64,000 nucleotides of DNA. Origin: Duganella guangzhouensis (GTDB lineage: Bacteria > Pseudomonadota > Gammaproteobacteria > Burkholderiales > Burkholderiaceae_D). The position numbers and the translations under genes are program-made. The stretch's first letter is position 1, and the number at the start of each line of letters is the position of its first letter. Below, piece by piece: positions 1 through 8,519 of the stretch. The notes beneath the pieces were generated by a model, which worked only from the letters and a program-made list of their open reading frames with translations, did no database searches and was not told the DNA's origin. Location of the stretch: positions 38,566 to 102,565 of the forward strand of contig NZ_WKJK01000022.1 in assembly GCF_009674535.1 (NCBI RefSeq), in the 5' to 3' direction.

Positions 1-285
1 GGTAAACAGCAGCCGGGCAACGCCGTCAAAGCGGCCATAACGCGGTTGCGGATCGCTGATGCGCAGCGCGGCCCACACCAGCACCACGCTGCCCAGCAGG
101 CAAGCGAACAGCACGTGGAATGGCGTGAACGCCGGCAGCGCCGTGCCGCCCAGTGCCTGGTTGATGGCATCCAGCTGCGCGTGCGCGTAGGCGAAGCTCC
201 ACGGCGTCGCGAAGGGCGCGGTCACGACCAGGTCGTAGATGGCGCTGCCGAGGACAATTTTGCGGAAGGTGGTGGATGTGAGCAT
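1..285 (-). CDS. Membrane protein, N-terminal part (cut by window edge)
   Basis: The reading frame is open from an ATG at 285 down to base 1, giving 95 codons, and continues outside the window. The start has a good ribosome site (AGGAG about 7 bases upstream). The visible protein begins MLTSTTFRKIVLGSAIYDLV and holds a hydrophobic segment near residues 10-27 and a second near residues 55-73, so it is probably an inner-membrane protein. I do not recognise the family. It sits divergently from the MerR-type regulator at 366-728, and the promoter between them has MerR geometry on this strand. It is therefore probably the regulator's target. Confidence 0.7.
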   Translation of the reverse strand, partial: MLTSTTFRKIVLGSAIYDLVVTAPFATPWSFAYAHAQLDAINQALGGTALPAFTPFHVLFACLLGSVVLVWAALRISDPQPRYGRFDGVARLLFT

Positions 286-313
286 GCGGGTCTCCTGTTT
301 CAAAGTTGGAGCC

Positions 314-345
314 ATGCTAAAGGCTGGAGTACACTCCAGGGTCAA
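314..345 (-). promoter_or_regulatory. MerR-type promoter with operator palindrome
   Basis: Reading the minus strand, there is a -35 TTGACC (345-340) and a -10 TAGCAT (319-314) separated by 20 bp. The over-long spacer contains a perfect 7+7 inverted repeat, CTGGAGT-AC-ACTCCAG on the plus strand (324-339). A 19-20 bp spacer carrying the operator is the hallmark of promoters activated by MerR-family proteins through DNA untwisting. The promoter fires towards the membrane gene ending at 285. Confidence 0.8.
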
Positions 346-365
346 GCACAATCTGGAGTCCCTGC

Positions 366-728
366 ATGCAAATTGGAGAAGTGGCCGAGGCCACCGGCCT
401 GAGTCGCGATACCTTGCGCTTCTATGAGAAGCGCGGCCTGCTGCGCGCGCGCCGCAACGCCAATGGCTATCGCGACTATCCGCCACAGGCGGTGGACTGG
501 CTGCGTTACATCCGGCTGGCGCAGACGCTGGGCTTCACGCTGGCCGAAATCGAGGCCGACCTGCCGCTGCTGGCCGATCCCGACGCCGCCGCGCCGCAGC
601 TGCGAGCGGCGCTGGAGCGCAAGCTGGCCGACATCGACCAGCGCATCCACGGCCTGCACCTGCTGCGCGGCGAGCTGGAACGCCGCCTCGGCGAGGACAT
701 GCAAGCCTGCCCGCTGCAAGCTACTTGA
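366..728 (+). CDS. MerR-family transcriptional regulator
   Basis: This 120-residue protein opens with the winged helix-turn-helix typical of MerR proteins (MQIGEVAEATGLSRDTLRFYE, then the KRGLL and NGYR motifs to about residue 40). A long helical dimerisation region follows (residues 75-110). There is a single cysteine near the C-terminus (ACPL) and no paired metal-binding cysteines, so a metal sensor of the MerR/CueR type is unlikely. The inducer cannot be told from sequence. It is divergent from the membrane gene ending at 285, and the shared 80-bp region carries a textbook MerR operator. Its 3' end overlaps the convergent DUF4153 gene by 8 bases. Confidence 0.9.
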   Translation: MQIGEVAEATGLSRDTLRFYEKRGLLRARRNANGYRDYPPQAVDWLRYIRLAQTLGFTLAEIEADLPLLADPDAAAPQLRAALERKLADIDQRIHGLHLLRGELERRLGEDMQACPLQAT

Positions 729-2538
729 ATTTATCGCAGAGGTTCCCTTCCACGAACTCCGGCTCGAGCTCCACGCGCTGGCCGCCGACGTTCAGATCCT
801 TGAAGCTCGGCTCGACCACGCTGTAAGCGCCTTGGCGCAGCTTTTCCAGCAAGGGCTGGCACACCGACAGCCGATAGCTCAGATGGGCAATCGCCTTCCA
901 GCTGCCATCCTCCCCTTCGCCATACACCACGCTGTGGGCGCCACGCGGCGCTTCCACCAGCAGGATCTCCGGCTTGCCATCGCCGGTCAGATCCAGCACA
1001 AAAGCATCGCACTTGCCCTCCGCGCTCGTCAGGCAGGATGGCTTGACGTTATCGAGGATGGCGTCCCATTTCTGAGCGAGGAAGCTGGCCGGCAGTTGCA
1101 CGCCGGCCGGCCACACGGTGAGATTAGTCGCCACCGAGACCGGCGCGCTGGCGCGCGGCGACGCCCGCCAACGATCCTTGTCTGGCAGCGCCAGCGCCGC
1201 CGTGGCCTCGCGCTGTAATAGCGCGGCATTGGGGCCGGTGGCCTGCTTCAGCCGCTCCAGCGCCGCCTTGCCATAACGGCCGCCCTCATAGCGCAGATAG
1301 CGGAAATCGAAACGCTCGGCGGCGGTCTTGCCCCGCTCCAGCCGCGCCACCTGGCTATTGACGCCGATGCGCGCCGGATCGGCAATCGGCGTGAACAGGG
1401 ACAGTAGCACGGCCAGAATCAGAAACGCCGCGCCGATGTTAACCGTGGTGAGTGGCGCCAGCCAAGTATCGTACTGGTAGGCCGCCCACAGATAGCCAAT
1501 CGCGTAGCACGACGCCACCAGCAAACAGGCGGCGGCGATCACGCGGTCCGTAGTCCAGCCATACTGCGCCACCCGCAACCCGAGCGCGTAAATGCCGACC
1601 ATGGTCACCGGCAGAATCACGATCGCCGCAGTGCGCGCGGCCACGCGCAGCGGCAGAGCCACTTTGGCGTCGCCATTCTGGAACGCGGCGTTGGTCAGCA
1701 CCAGCAGCACGGCGGCGGCGCTCAACAGCACGGCGGTGGCGTGCCGCGTCTCCCACAGCGCGGTCAGGCCGGTGAACGGCAACGTGCACAGGAAGCCGGT
1801 GACCAGTACCACCGCCACCGGCAAAATCCACGACATCAGCACCAGCAGCAAAGTGCGGATGCCGCGCACGATGGCGGGCCGCACGTCCGTCACATGCATG
1901 GCGCAGGAAAAGGCGGTGCAGATCACTGGCACGTTGAACCACGATTTCTGCAGCAGCTCGCGCAGGAAGCGCAGCTTGACCAGCATGAACAGCTCCGCCC
2001 CCAACATCAACACCAGGAACAGCGCGCCGACAAAGAATGCGGAAAACAACAGTTGTATAGCCAGCTTCCACGCGGTTTCGAAGTAGGCGTTGTAGCTGGC
2101 GATGCGCCGGCCCTCCTGCGCGCCGGCCGTCACCATGCTGTGGGCGATGAAGAAGAACACGCCGCTGAAACTCACCACCAGCGTGGATGGCGAGAACACC
2201 GGCTTTTGGTCCCAGTTGCTGAGCAGCGGCCAGGCATTCAGTCCGCGCCAGCTGTCGTGCAGCGACAGCACCAGCAGCACCGCCAGCGCCACCAGCAGCC
2301 AGATGGCGGCCTTGCGCGGCGCCAGATGCCCCAGGCTGGAGATGGACAGCACCGGCAATATCAGCAGCACGGTGGTCAAAGGCCCCATCAGATACGGCTC
2401 GGTGGCCGGCCAGGCGAGGTCGCGGTGCGCCGCGTACAGCCAGTACAGCAGCACGCCCTGTAATAGCCCGATGGCCAGCCGCGCCGCCATTACGCGCCGG
2501 CTGACCTCCTGATCCAGCGTGATTTCGTGTTGTTCCAT
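721..2538 (-). CDS. DUF4153 family membrane protein
   Basis: This 605-residue protein has about ten to twelve hydrophobic segments between residues 20 and 380. A soluble C-terminal region of about 200 residues follows. The membrane part matches my recollection of the DUF4153 family, whose function is not established. The C-terminal part contains FVLDLTGDGKPEILLVE, which looks like an FG-GAP/VCBS-type calcium-loop repeat (DxTGDGxPE). That suggests an extracytoplasmic beta structure, but this is inference. The start ATG at 2538 precedes a basic/acidic N-terminus. It is convergent with the MerR gene and divergent from dapC. Confidence 0.75.
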   Translation of the reverse strand: MEQHEITLDQEVSRRVMAARLAIGLLQGVLLYWLYAAHRDLAWPATEPYLMGPLTTVLLILPVLSISSLGHLAPRKAAIWLLVALAVLLVLSLHDSWRGLNAWPLLSNWDQKPVFSPSTLVVSFSGVFFFIAHSMVTAGAQEGRRIASYNAYFETAWKLAIQLLFSAFFVGALFLVLMLGAELFMLVKLRFLRELLQKSWFNVPVICTAFSCAMHVTDVRPAIVRGIRTLLLVLMSWILPVAVVLVTGFLCTLPFTGLTALWETRHATAVLLSAAAVLLVLTNAAFQNGDAKVALPLRVAARTAAIVILPVTMVGIYALGLRVAQYGWTTDRVIAAACLLVASCYAIGYLWAAYQYDTWLAPLTTVNIGAAFLILAVLLSLFTPIADPARIGVNSQVARLERGKTAAERFDFRYLRYEGGRYGKAALERLKQATGPNAALLQREATAALALPDKDRWRASPRASAPVSVATNLTVWPAGVQLPASFLAQKWDAILDNVKPSCLTSAEGKCDAFVLDLTGDGKPEILLVEAPRGAHSVVYGEGEDGSWKAIAHLSYRLSVCQPLLEKLRQGAYSVVEPSFKDLNVGGQRVELEPEFVEGNLCDKFK

Positions 2539-2584
2539 ACCCCGCCCACATTATCAATTCAGTTATTTTAATAATTTAGCATGG

Positions 2585-2614
2585 ATGACCGGTCCGACGA
2601 TGACACGTTATAAT
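2585..2614 (+). promoter_or_regulatory. dapC promoter, apparently leaderless
   Basis: A perfect -10 TATAAT lies at 2609-2614, with ATGACC at 2585-2590 as a fair -35 and an 18-bp spacer. The dapC ATG begins at 2623, only 8 bases after the -10. Transcription would therefore start at or within 1-3 bases of the start codon. No Shine-Dalgarno sequence is visible. Confidence 0.6.
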
Positions 2615-2622
2615 CAAAGACT

Positions 2623-3831
2623 ATGAATCCACTTCTCGACAAACTCCATTCCTACCCGTTCGAAAAACTGCGCCTGCTGTTTGAGCAAGTAACGCCCAAC
2701 CCGCAGTACAAGGCCATCAGCCTGGGCATGGGTGAACCTAAACACCCAACGCCGGCCTTCATCAAGCAAGCGCTGATCGACAACCTGGATGGCCTGGCCG
2801 TCTACCCGACCACCCTCGGCACGCCGGAAATGCGCGCCGCGATCGCCGGCTGGCTGGAACGCCGTTACGACATTCCCAAGCTGAATCCCGCTACTCAGGT
2901 GCTGCCGGTGAACGGCTCGCGCGAGGCGCTGTTCGCGCTGGCGCAGGCGGTGATCGACAAGGACGCCAACTCGCTGGTGATTTCACCGAATCCGTTTTAC
3001 CAGATTTATGAAGGTGCCGCCTACCTGGCCGGCGCCGAGCCTTATTTCGTCAACTCCGACCCGGCCCGCAATTTCGGCTGCGACTACGACAGCATTCCGG
3101 AAGAAGTGTGGAAGCGCGTGGCGCTGCTGTTCGTCTGCTCGCCGGGTAATCCGACCGGCGCCGTGCTGTCGCTGACCGATTGGGAAAACCTGTTCGCGCT
3201 GTCCGAGCGCTATGGCTTCATCATCGCCTCCGACGAGTGCTACTCCGAGATCTACTTCGGCGACGAGCCGCCGCTGGGCGCGATGGAAGCCGCCCACAAA
3301 CTGGGCCTGACCAGCATCGGCGAGCCATATAAACGGCTGGTGGTGTTCAGCAGCCTGTCCAAGCGCTCCAACGTGCCGGGCCTGCGTTCCGGCTTTGTGG
3401 CCGGCGATGCCGACGTACTGAAAAAATTCCTGTTGTACCGCACCTATCACGGCGGCGCCATGAGCACCTCCGTGCAAGCTGCGTCGATCGCGGCCTGGAA
3501 CGACGAAACCCACGTCGAACAGAACCGCGAAATGTATTGCGCCAAGTTCAACGCCATCACGCCCCTGCTGCAGGAAGTGCTGGACGTGGAACTGCCGGAC
3601 GCCAGCTTCTACCTGTGGGCGGACGTCACCCGTACCGGCTTGTCCGATACCGAATTCGCCCAACGCCTGTACGCCGAATATAATGTCACTGTACTGCCAG
3701 GCAGCTACCTGGCGCGCGAAGCGCACGGCATCAATCCCGGCGCCAACCGCATCCGCATGGCGCTGGTCGCCGAAACGGCGGAAGGCCTGGAAGCCGCGCA
3801 GCGCATCGTCAAATTCTGCAAGTCCCTTTAA
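2623..3831 (+). CDS. dapC: Succinyldiaminopimelate transaminase DapC
   Basis: A 402-residue class I/II PLP aminotransferase. It should convert N-succinyl-2-amino-6-ketopimelate to N-succinyl-LL-diaminopimelate in the cytoplasmic lysine and peptidoglycan-precursor pathway. The PLP-binding lysine is in SSLSKRSNVPGLRSG (K about 247). The substrate/cofactor motifs PGNPTGA and SDECYSEIYF are in the expected order, and the N-terminal FEKLRLLFE is typical of proteobacterial DapC. dapD follows after 15 bases, so the two are surely co-transcribed. The promoter lies so close to the ATG that the message is probably leaderless. Confidence 0.95.
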   Translation: MNPLLDKLHSYPFEKLRLLFEQVTPNPQYKAISLGMGEPKHPTPAFIKQALIDNLDGLAVYPTTLGTPEMRAAIAGWLERRYDIPKLNPATQVLPVNGSREALFALAQAVIDKDANSLVISPNPFYQIYEGAAYLAGAEPYFVNSDPARNFGCDYDSIPEEVWKRVALLFVCSPGNPTGAVLSLTDWENLFALSERYGFIIASDECYSEIYFGDEPPLGAMEAAHKLGLTSIGEPYKRLVVFSSLSKRSNVPGLRSGFVAGDADVLKKFLLYRTYHGGAMSTSVQAASIAAWNDETHVEQNREMYCAKFNAITPLLQEVLDVELPDASFYLWADVTRTGLSDTEFAQRLYAEYNVTVLPGSYLAREAHGINPGANRIRMALVAETAEGLEAAQRIVKFCKSL

Positions 3832-3846
3832 TTATCGAGTCCTATC

Positions 3847-4674
3847 ATGAGCCAACAACTCCAGAACATCATCGAAACCGCCTGGGAAGACCGCGCGAAC
3901 ATCAACCCAGCCAACGGCTCCGCCGAACTGCGCGACGCCGTCAACCACGTGCTGGCCGGCCTGGACGCGGGCACCATCCGCGTGGCCGACAAAGCCACCG
4001 GCACCTGGGTAGTGAACCAGTGGGTCAAAAAGGCCGTGCTGCTGTCGTTCCGCCTGGAGAACAACGTAGTTCTGCCTTCGGACGGCACCATGCAGTTCTA
4101 CGACAAAGTGCCAACCAAGTTCGCCAACTACACCGCTGACGATTTCGCCAAGGGCGGCTTCCGCGTGGTGCCGCCAGCTGTGGCGCGCCGCGGTTCCTTC
4201 ATCGCCAAGAACGTGGTGCTGATGCCTTCCTACGTCAACATCGGCGCCTACGTCGATGAAGGTGCGATGGTTGACACCTGGGCCACCGTCGGTTCGTGCG
4301 CACAGATCGGCAAAAACGTCCACCTGTCGGGCGGCGTTGGCATCGGCGGCGTGCTGGAACCTATGCAAGCCAATCCGACCATCATCGAAGACAACTGCTT
4401 CATCGGCGCCCGTTCGGAAATCGTCGAAGGCGTGATCGTTGAAGAGAACTCGGTGATCTCGATGGGCGTGTACATCGGCCAATCGACCAAGATCTACGAC
4501 CGCGCCACCGGCGAAGTGACCTACGGCCGCGTACCTTCGGGTTCGGTGGTGGTATCGGGTTCGCTGCCATCGGATGACGGCAAGTACTCGCTGTACTGCG
4601 CCGTGATCGTCAAGCGTGTGGACGCGCAGACCCGTTCCAAAACCAGCATCAACGAACTGCTGCGCGGCGTTTAA
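3847..4674 (+). CDS. dapD: Tetrahydrodipicolinate N-succinyltransferase DapD
   Basis: A 275-residue protein of exactly the usual DapD length. It transfers succinyl from succinyl-CoA to tetrahydrodipicolinate, the step before DapC. Residues 110-220 show the hexapeptide-repeat pattern of a left-handed beta-helix (for example VVLMPSYVNIGAYVDEG, then GVGIGG and IEDNCFIGARSEIVEGV). The N-terminal helical region and the RVPSGSVVVSG segment are conserved in DapD. It is the second gene of the dapC-dapD-pilU run. Confidence 0.96.
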   Translation: MSQQLQNIIETAWEDRANINPANGSAELRDAVNHVLAGLDAGTIRVADKATGTWVVNQWVKKAVLLSFRLENNVVLPSDGTMQFYDKVPTKFANYTADDFAKGGFRVVPPAVARRGSFIAKNVVLMPSYVNIGAYVDEGAMVDTWATVGSCAQIGKNVHLSGGVGIGGVLEPMQANPTIIEDNCFIGARSEIVEGVIVEENSVISMGVYIGQSTKIYDRATGEVTYGRVPSGSVVVSGSLPSDDGKYSLYCAVIVKRVDAQTRSKTSINELLRGV

Positions 4675-4700
4675 TTCGCCACTAAAATCGGAGAGTCATC

Positions 4701-5849
4701 ATGGCCATGGATCGTCTGTTCCAACTGATGAAGGAAAAGAACGCGTCGGACATGTTTTTCGCGGTGAACTCTCCGGTTCACATCAAGATCAACGGGAATC
4801 TCATCCCGATCAACCAGCAGAAGCTGGAACCCGATAACATCCATGCCCTGCTGGCCGAAATCGCCACGCCGGAGCAGATGGACGAACTGGCCGCCACCAA
4901 TGAATTGAACATGGGCGTGTCGGTGCCGAATCTGGGCCGCTTCCGTTTGTCCGCGTTCAAGCAGCGCGGCAGCATTTCCGCCGTGTTCCGCTTTGTGCCC
5001 GCCGTGATTCCGGTGCTGGCCGACCTGCAGTTGCCGCCAGTGCTGGCGGACCTGATCATGGAAAAGCGCGGCTTGCTGCTGCTGGTGGGCTCCACCGGTT
5101 CCGGCAAATCGACCACCATCGCTTCGATGCTGGATCATCGCAACGAACTGCGCTCCGGCCATATTCTGACGCTGGAAGATCCGATCGAGTATCTGTTCAA
5201 GAATAAAAAATCCATCGTCAACCAACGCGAGATCGGCAGCGACGCCAAGGACTTTGCGACCGCGCTGCGCAACTCCATGCGCCAGGCACCGGACTGCATC
5301 CTGATCGGCGAGATCCGCGACAAGGAAACCATGGCGGCGGCGCTGGCCTATGCGCAGTCGGGCCACCTGGTGCTGGCCACGCTGCACGCCAATAACAGCT
5401 ACAACGCCTTAAACCGCATCATCAGCTTCTACCCGATTGAAAACCGCGCGGCGCTGCTGCAGGATCTGTCGACCACCATCAAGGCGATAGTGTCGCAGCG
5501 GCTGGTGCGCTCCGCGAATGGCGGCACGCGCTCGGCGGCGGTGGAAGTGATGGTCAACACCCGCTACATCTCGGACCTGATCGAAAAAGGCGAAATCGGC
5601 CAGATCAAGGAAGCGATGGAAAAGAGCATGTCACCCGGCTCGCAATCGTTCGAGCAGTCTTTGCTCAAGCTGGTGCAGGATGGAGTGGTCAGCCAGGACG
5701 AAGCGCTGGCCAACGCCGATTCCGCCACCAACCTGCTATGGCTGTTGAACAATGGCCCCGACAGCAAAATCGCCCAGGCGCCCGCGCCAGAAGCCAAGCC
5801 GCCAACCGCCAGCGAAGCCTCCTTCACCGAGTTCACCCTGAATACCTGA
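4701..5849 (+). CDS. pilU: Type IV pilus retraction ATPase, PilU type
   Basis: A 382-residue PilT/PilU-family hexameric ATPase, a cytoplasmic motor protein for retraction of type IV pili and twitching motility. Visible motifs are Walker A GSTGSGKST (residues 130-138), the Asp box around TLEDPIEY, Walker B within CILIGEIRD and the His box TLHANNSYNALNRI. The length and the C-terminal extension after residue 345 fit PilU better than PilT (about 345 residues). PilU normally works with PilT, and no pilT is in the window. It follows dapD by 26 bases and precedes the peroxidase by 7, so read-through from the dap promoter is likely. Confidence 0.85.
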   Translation: MAMDRLFQLMKEKNASDMFFAVNSPVHIKINGNLIPINQQKLEPDNIHALLAEIATPEQMDELAATNELNMGVSVPNLGRFRLSAFKQRGSISAVFRFVPAVIPVLADLQLPPVLADLIMEKRGLLLLVGSTGSGKSTTIASMLDHRNELRSGHILTLEDPIEYLFKNKKSIVNQREIGSDAKDFATALRNSMRQAPDCILIGEIRDKETMAAALAYAQSGHLVLATLHANNSYNALNRIISFYPIENRAALLQDLSTTIKAIVSQRLVRSANGGTRSAAVEVMVNTRYISDLIEKGEIGQIKEAMEKSMSPGSQSFEQSLLKLVQDGVVSQDEALANADSATNLLWLLNNGPDSKIAQAPAPEAKPPTASEASFTEFTLNT

Positions 5850-5856
5850 GGATCAT

Positions 5857-6414
5857 ATGAGCCAACCTGTCTACGACATTCCAGTACGCCGCATCGACGG
5901 CGAAGAGACCAGCATCGGCGCCTATCGCGGCAAAGTGGTGCTGGTGGTGAACGTGGCCTCCGCCTGTGGCCTGACGCCGCAGTATGAAGGTCTGGAAAAG
6001 CTGTACGAAGAAAAGCAGGCCGATGGCCTGGTGGTGGCGGGATTCCCGGCCAATGAATTCGGCGCCCAGGAACCGGGCACCAACGAGGAAATCGCTGCTT
6101 TCTGCACCAGCAAATTCAGCGTGAAGTTTCCGATGTTTGAAAAGATCGTGGTCAAAGGTCCGAGCCAGCATCCGCTGTACCAGCGCCTGATCGAAGAACA
6201 GCCGCAGGCGCAGGAAAAACCGGGCAGCGATTTCCGCGCCAAGCTGGCCGGCTACGGCATCAAGCAGGACAACCCAACCGACGTGCTGTGGAATTTCGAG
6301 AAATTCCTGATCAGTAAAGACGGCAAGGTGGTCGGCCGCTTCGCGCCCGACACGACCACCGATGACGCCCTGCTGAAGGACGCCATCGAGCGCGAACTAC
6401 GCGCCCCCGGCTAA
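5857..6414 (+). CDS. Glutathione peroxidase family protein
   Basis: A 185-residue thiol peroxidase of the GPx/BtuE family. The peroxidatic cysteine is C37 in VASACGLTPQYEGLE; most bacterial members use Cys, as here. The second signature GFPANEFGAQEPGTNEEI and the conserved Trp in LWNFEKFLI are present. It reduces peroxides with thioredoxin or glutathione. There is no signal peptide, so it is cytoplasmic. It is the last gene of the dapC-dapD-pilU run, and its 3' end overlaps the convergent PfpI gene by 18 bases. Confidence 0.92.
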   Translation: MSQPVYDIPVRRIDGEETSIGAYRGKVVLVVNVASACGLTPQYEGLEKLYEEKQADGLVVAGFPANEFGAQEPGTNEEIAAFCTSKFSVKFPMFEKIVVKGPSQHPLYQRLIEEQPQAQEKPGSDFRAKLAGYGIKQDNPTDVLWNFEKFLISKDGKVVGRFAPDTTTDDALLKDAIERELRAPG

Positions 6415-7299
6415 AAACCTGTCAGGGCCGACGTCGAATATCTGCTTGTGAGAGCTCATGCAGAAATAGTACGTCTGCCCGCGATACACCGATGACGGCG
6501 CGCTCGCCTTGGCCACGTCCATCTCGCAGACGACGCACAACGGGTGCTGCTCGGTGGACTTGCGGCGCTTTGCGTACACCATGTTGGACTCCGGGTTCAA
6601 CCACCCCTGCCCTTGATATTCCAACTGGTCCGCCGTATTAAGCGCAACGCTGCGGCCGAAATACCGCTCCACCACCCGCAGCGCGAGATCGATGCCAGAC
6701 GACAGTCCACCCGCGCTGGCCACCTTGCCCTCTTCTACATAGCGCGCTCCGCGCTTGAGCAAAACGTCCGGATGCGCCATCTGGAATTCCATGTAGGCGC
6801 TATGATGCGTGGTTGCGGCTTTGCCGGACAAGAGTCCAGTCCTGGCTAGCAAAAACGCGCCGGTGCAGACCGACATCGTCAGATCCGCAGTCTTTGCCGC
6901 CTGCCGGATCCAGGCCAGCATGGCCTCACTCGGTTCGCCCTGCGCGGGAATAACGATCACCTGGGGCTGCGGCGCCGTAGCGAAGGTGCATTCAGGGATG
7001 ATGGTCAACGCGCCGCCGGCCTTGATCGGCGCCGTGGTCTCGGCCACCGTATAGGAACGGAACACCGGCCCTCCCTGACGTCCTGAAACGCTGACGTTTT
7101 CAAACACCTCCCACGGTCCGGCGAAATCAATAACATCCGCGCCATCCGACAGCAAAAAAGCCACAAGGATGCTGCCACCAGCCGGCGCAACAAGCGGTGC
7201 TCCCCCTGCCCCGTCTCCACCACTGGCGTGGGCCAGCCCGGGCAGCGCCGCCGTCACCCCCATCGCGCTCGATAAGACAAAAAAATCACGTCGTTTCAT
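6397..7299 (-). CDS. DJ-1/PfpI protein fused to YHS domain, Tat-exported
   Basis: A 300-residue fusion protein. Residues 1-25 look like a Tat signal (MKRRDFFVLSSAMG, ending AHA). Residues 40-225 are a DJ-1/PfpI class I glutamine-amidotransferase-like domain with the nucleophile cysteine in MSVCTGAFLL. Residues 240-298 look like a YHS domain, with the LCVVCEMDV cysteine pair, YRGQTYYFC and FDVGPDRFL, often linked to metal or copper handling. A good Shine-Dalgarno (GGAG) lies 8 bases before the ATG. The combination suggests an exported protein sensing or processing an oxidised or metal-related ligand. The real activity is unknown. Confidence 0.8.
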   Translation of the reverse strand: MKRRDFFVLSSAMGVTAALPGLAHASGGDGAGGAPLVAPAGGSILVAFLLSDGADVIDFAGPWEVFENVSVSGRQGGPVFRSYTVAETTAPIKAGGALTIIPECTFATAPQPQVIVIPAQGEPSEAMLAWIRQAAKTADLTMSVCTGAFLLARTGLLSGKAATTHHSAYMEFQMAHPDVLLKRGARYVEEGKVASAGGLSSGIDLALRVVERYFGRSVALNTADQLEYQGQGWLNPESNMVYAKRRKSTEQHPLCVVCEMDVAKASAPSSVYRGQTYYFCMSSHKQIFDVGPDRFLAGGA

Positions 7300-7433
7300 T
7301 ACAAGCTCCAGGATATTTTCAAGGCATCCAGTTTCTCAGCGCGCCGACAACAGCACGAGTCCCCTGGCTGCATGCCGCCGTGAGTTGGCTGCAAAGCGTC
7401 GCCGGGCGAGCTGTTTTCCCCTATGATGGCGCC

Positions 7434-8519
7434 ATGACGACACGCACCTATTACCCCACCGGCTCATGGCGATATATGGCGGGCGGCTGGCTGGCCTTCG
7501 GCCTGTTCGACGCAATCCAGACCGTGGTCTCCATGCACGCCATGGGCATGCATCACGCCTGGCTCACGCTATTCGTCGTAACCGCCGCCTCATGGGCACC
7601 ATGGGCTGTGCTTACTCCGCTCATACTCGGCTTGCTGCAACGCTTCCCGCTGCCGACGCGGAATGCCTTGCCGTGGACCGTACATATCGCAGCCTGCCTG
7701 GCTGTCGGCGCAGCGTGGGCGACGTGGGCCGCGCTGCTGGAACATGCGACCAATCCGTTTGCCTACGCTGCCGGCAGCGCGCCGTTTGCGCTGCTGTGGA
7801 AGGAAAAATTCCTCGGCAATCTGATCACCGACGCCCTGCTGTATGGCGCCATCGCCGCGCTATGCATCACGCTGGACGCCCAACACCGGCTGTGGCATCA
7901 ACGCGCCGCCAGCGCGCAGTTGGCCGAACTGCTGGCGCAAGCGCAGTTATCCGCACTCAAACTGCAAATCGAACCGCACTTCATCTTCAACTCCCTTAAC
8001 GCCGTCACCGCTTTGATCCGCGAGAAAAAGGACAACGATGCGATCGCACTGATCGCCGCACTGGGCGACTTGCTACGCCGGGTGACCGACAGCTCCCAGC
8101 GCCAGTTCGTCAGCATGGAAGAGGAGATCGATTTTCTGCGCAAATACCTGGAGATCCAGCAGCTGCGCTTCGCTGAAAGGCTGCGCTACCGGATCGACAT
8201 TCCACCTGCACTGATGCGCGCGCAGGTACCTGACTTCATTGTGCAGGCGCTGGTGGAAAACGCCATCAAACACGGCATCGCTCGCCGCGCCAAAGGAGGT
8301 GAGCTGACAGTGACCGCCAGCCGCGATGGTGAAGTACTTACCCTGAGCGTCGCCAATGACGGACCGCCGCTGGCGGCACCTGCACAAGAGCAGGTCGGAC
8401 TGTCCAATACCCGCCAGCGCCTGCAAGCCTTGTACGGCGACGCCTCGGCACTGCTGCTGCGGAACCACGCCGATAGCGGCGTGCTGGCGACCATCACCCT
8501 GCCCTATCGGGAACATTGA
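7434..8519 (+). CDS. LytS/AlgZ-type sensor histidine kinase
   Basis: A 361-residue membrane kinase of the His_kinase family (PF06580 type). Four or five hydrophobic segments occupy residues 10-150. The phospho-acceptor histidine is in LKLQIEPHFIFNSLNAV, and the ATPase domain shows ALVENAIKHG and the glycine-rich VGLSNTRQRL. I chose the ATG at 7434. The frame is open further upstream, but that part is basic and low quality. TATGAT at 7422-7427 lies only 6 bases before this ATG, so the message could be leaderless. The stop overlaps the start of the response regulator (TGATG), so the two form a coupled pair. Confidence 0.88.
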   Translation: MTTRTYYPTGSWRYMAGGWLAFGLFDAIQTVVSMHAMGMHHAWLTLFVVTAASWAPWAVLTPLILGLLQRFPLPTRNALPWTVHIAACLAVGAAWATWAALLEHATNPFAYAAGSAPFALLWKEKFLGNLITDALLYGAIAALCITLDAQHRLWHQRAASAQLAELLAQAQLSALKLQIEPHFIFNSLNAVTALIREKKDNDAIALIAALGDLLRRVTDSSQRQFVSMEEEIDFLRKYLEIQQLRFAERLRYRIDIPPALMRAQVPDFIVQALVENAIKHGIARRAKGGELTVTASRDGEVLTLSVANDGPPLAAPAQEQVGLSNTRQRLQALYGDASALLLRNHADSGVLATITLPYREH

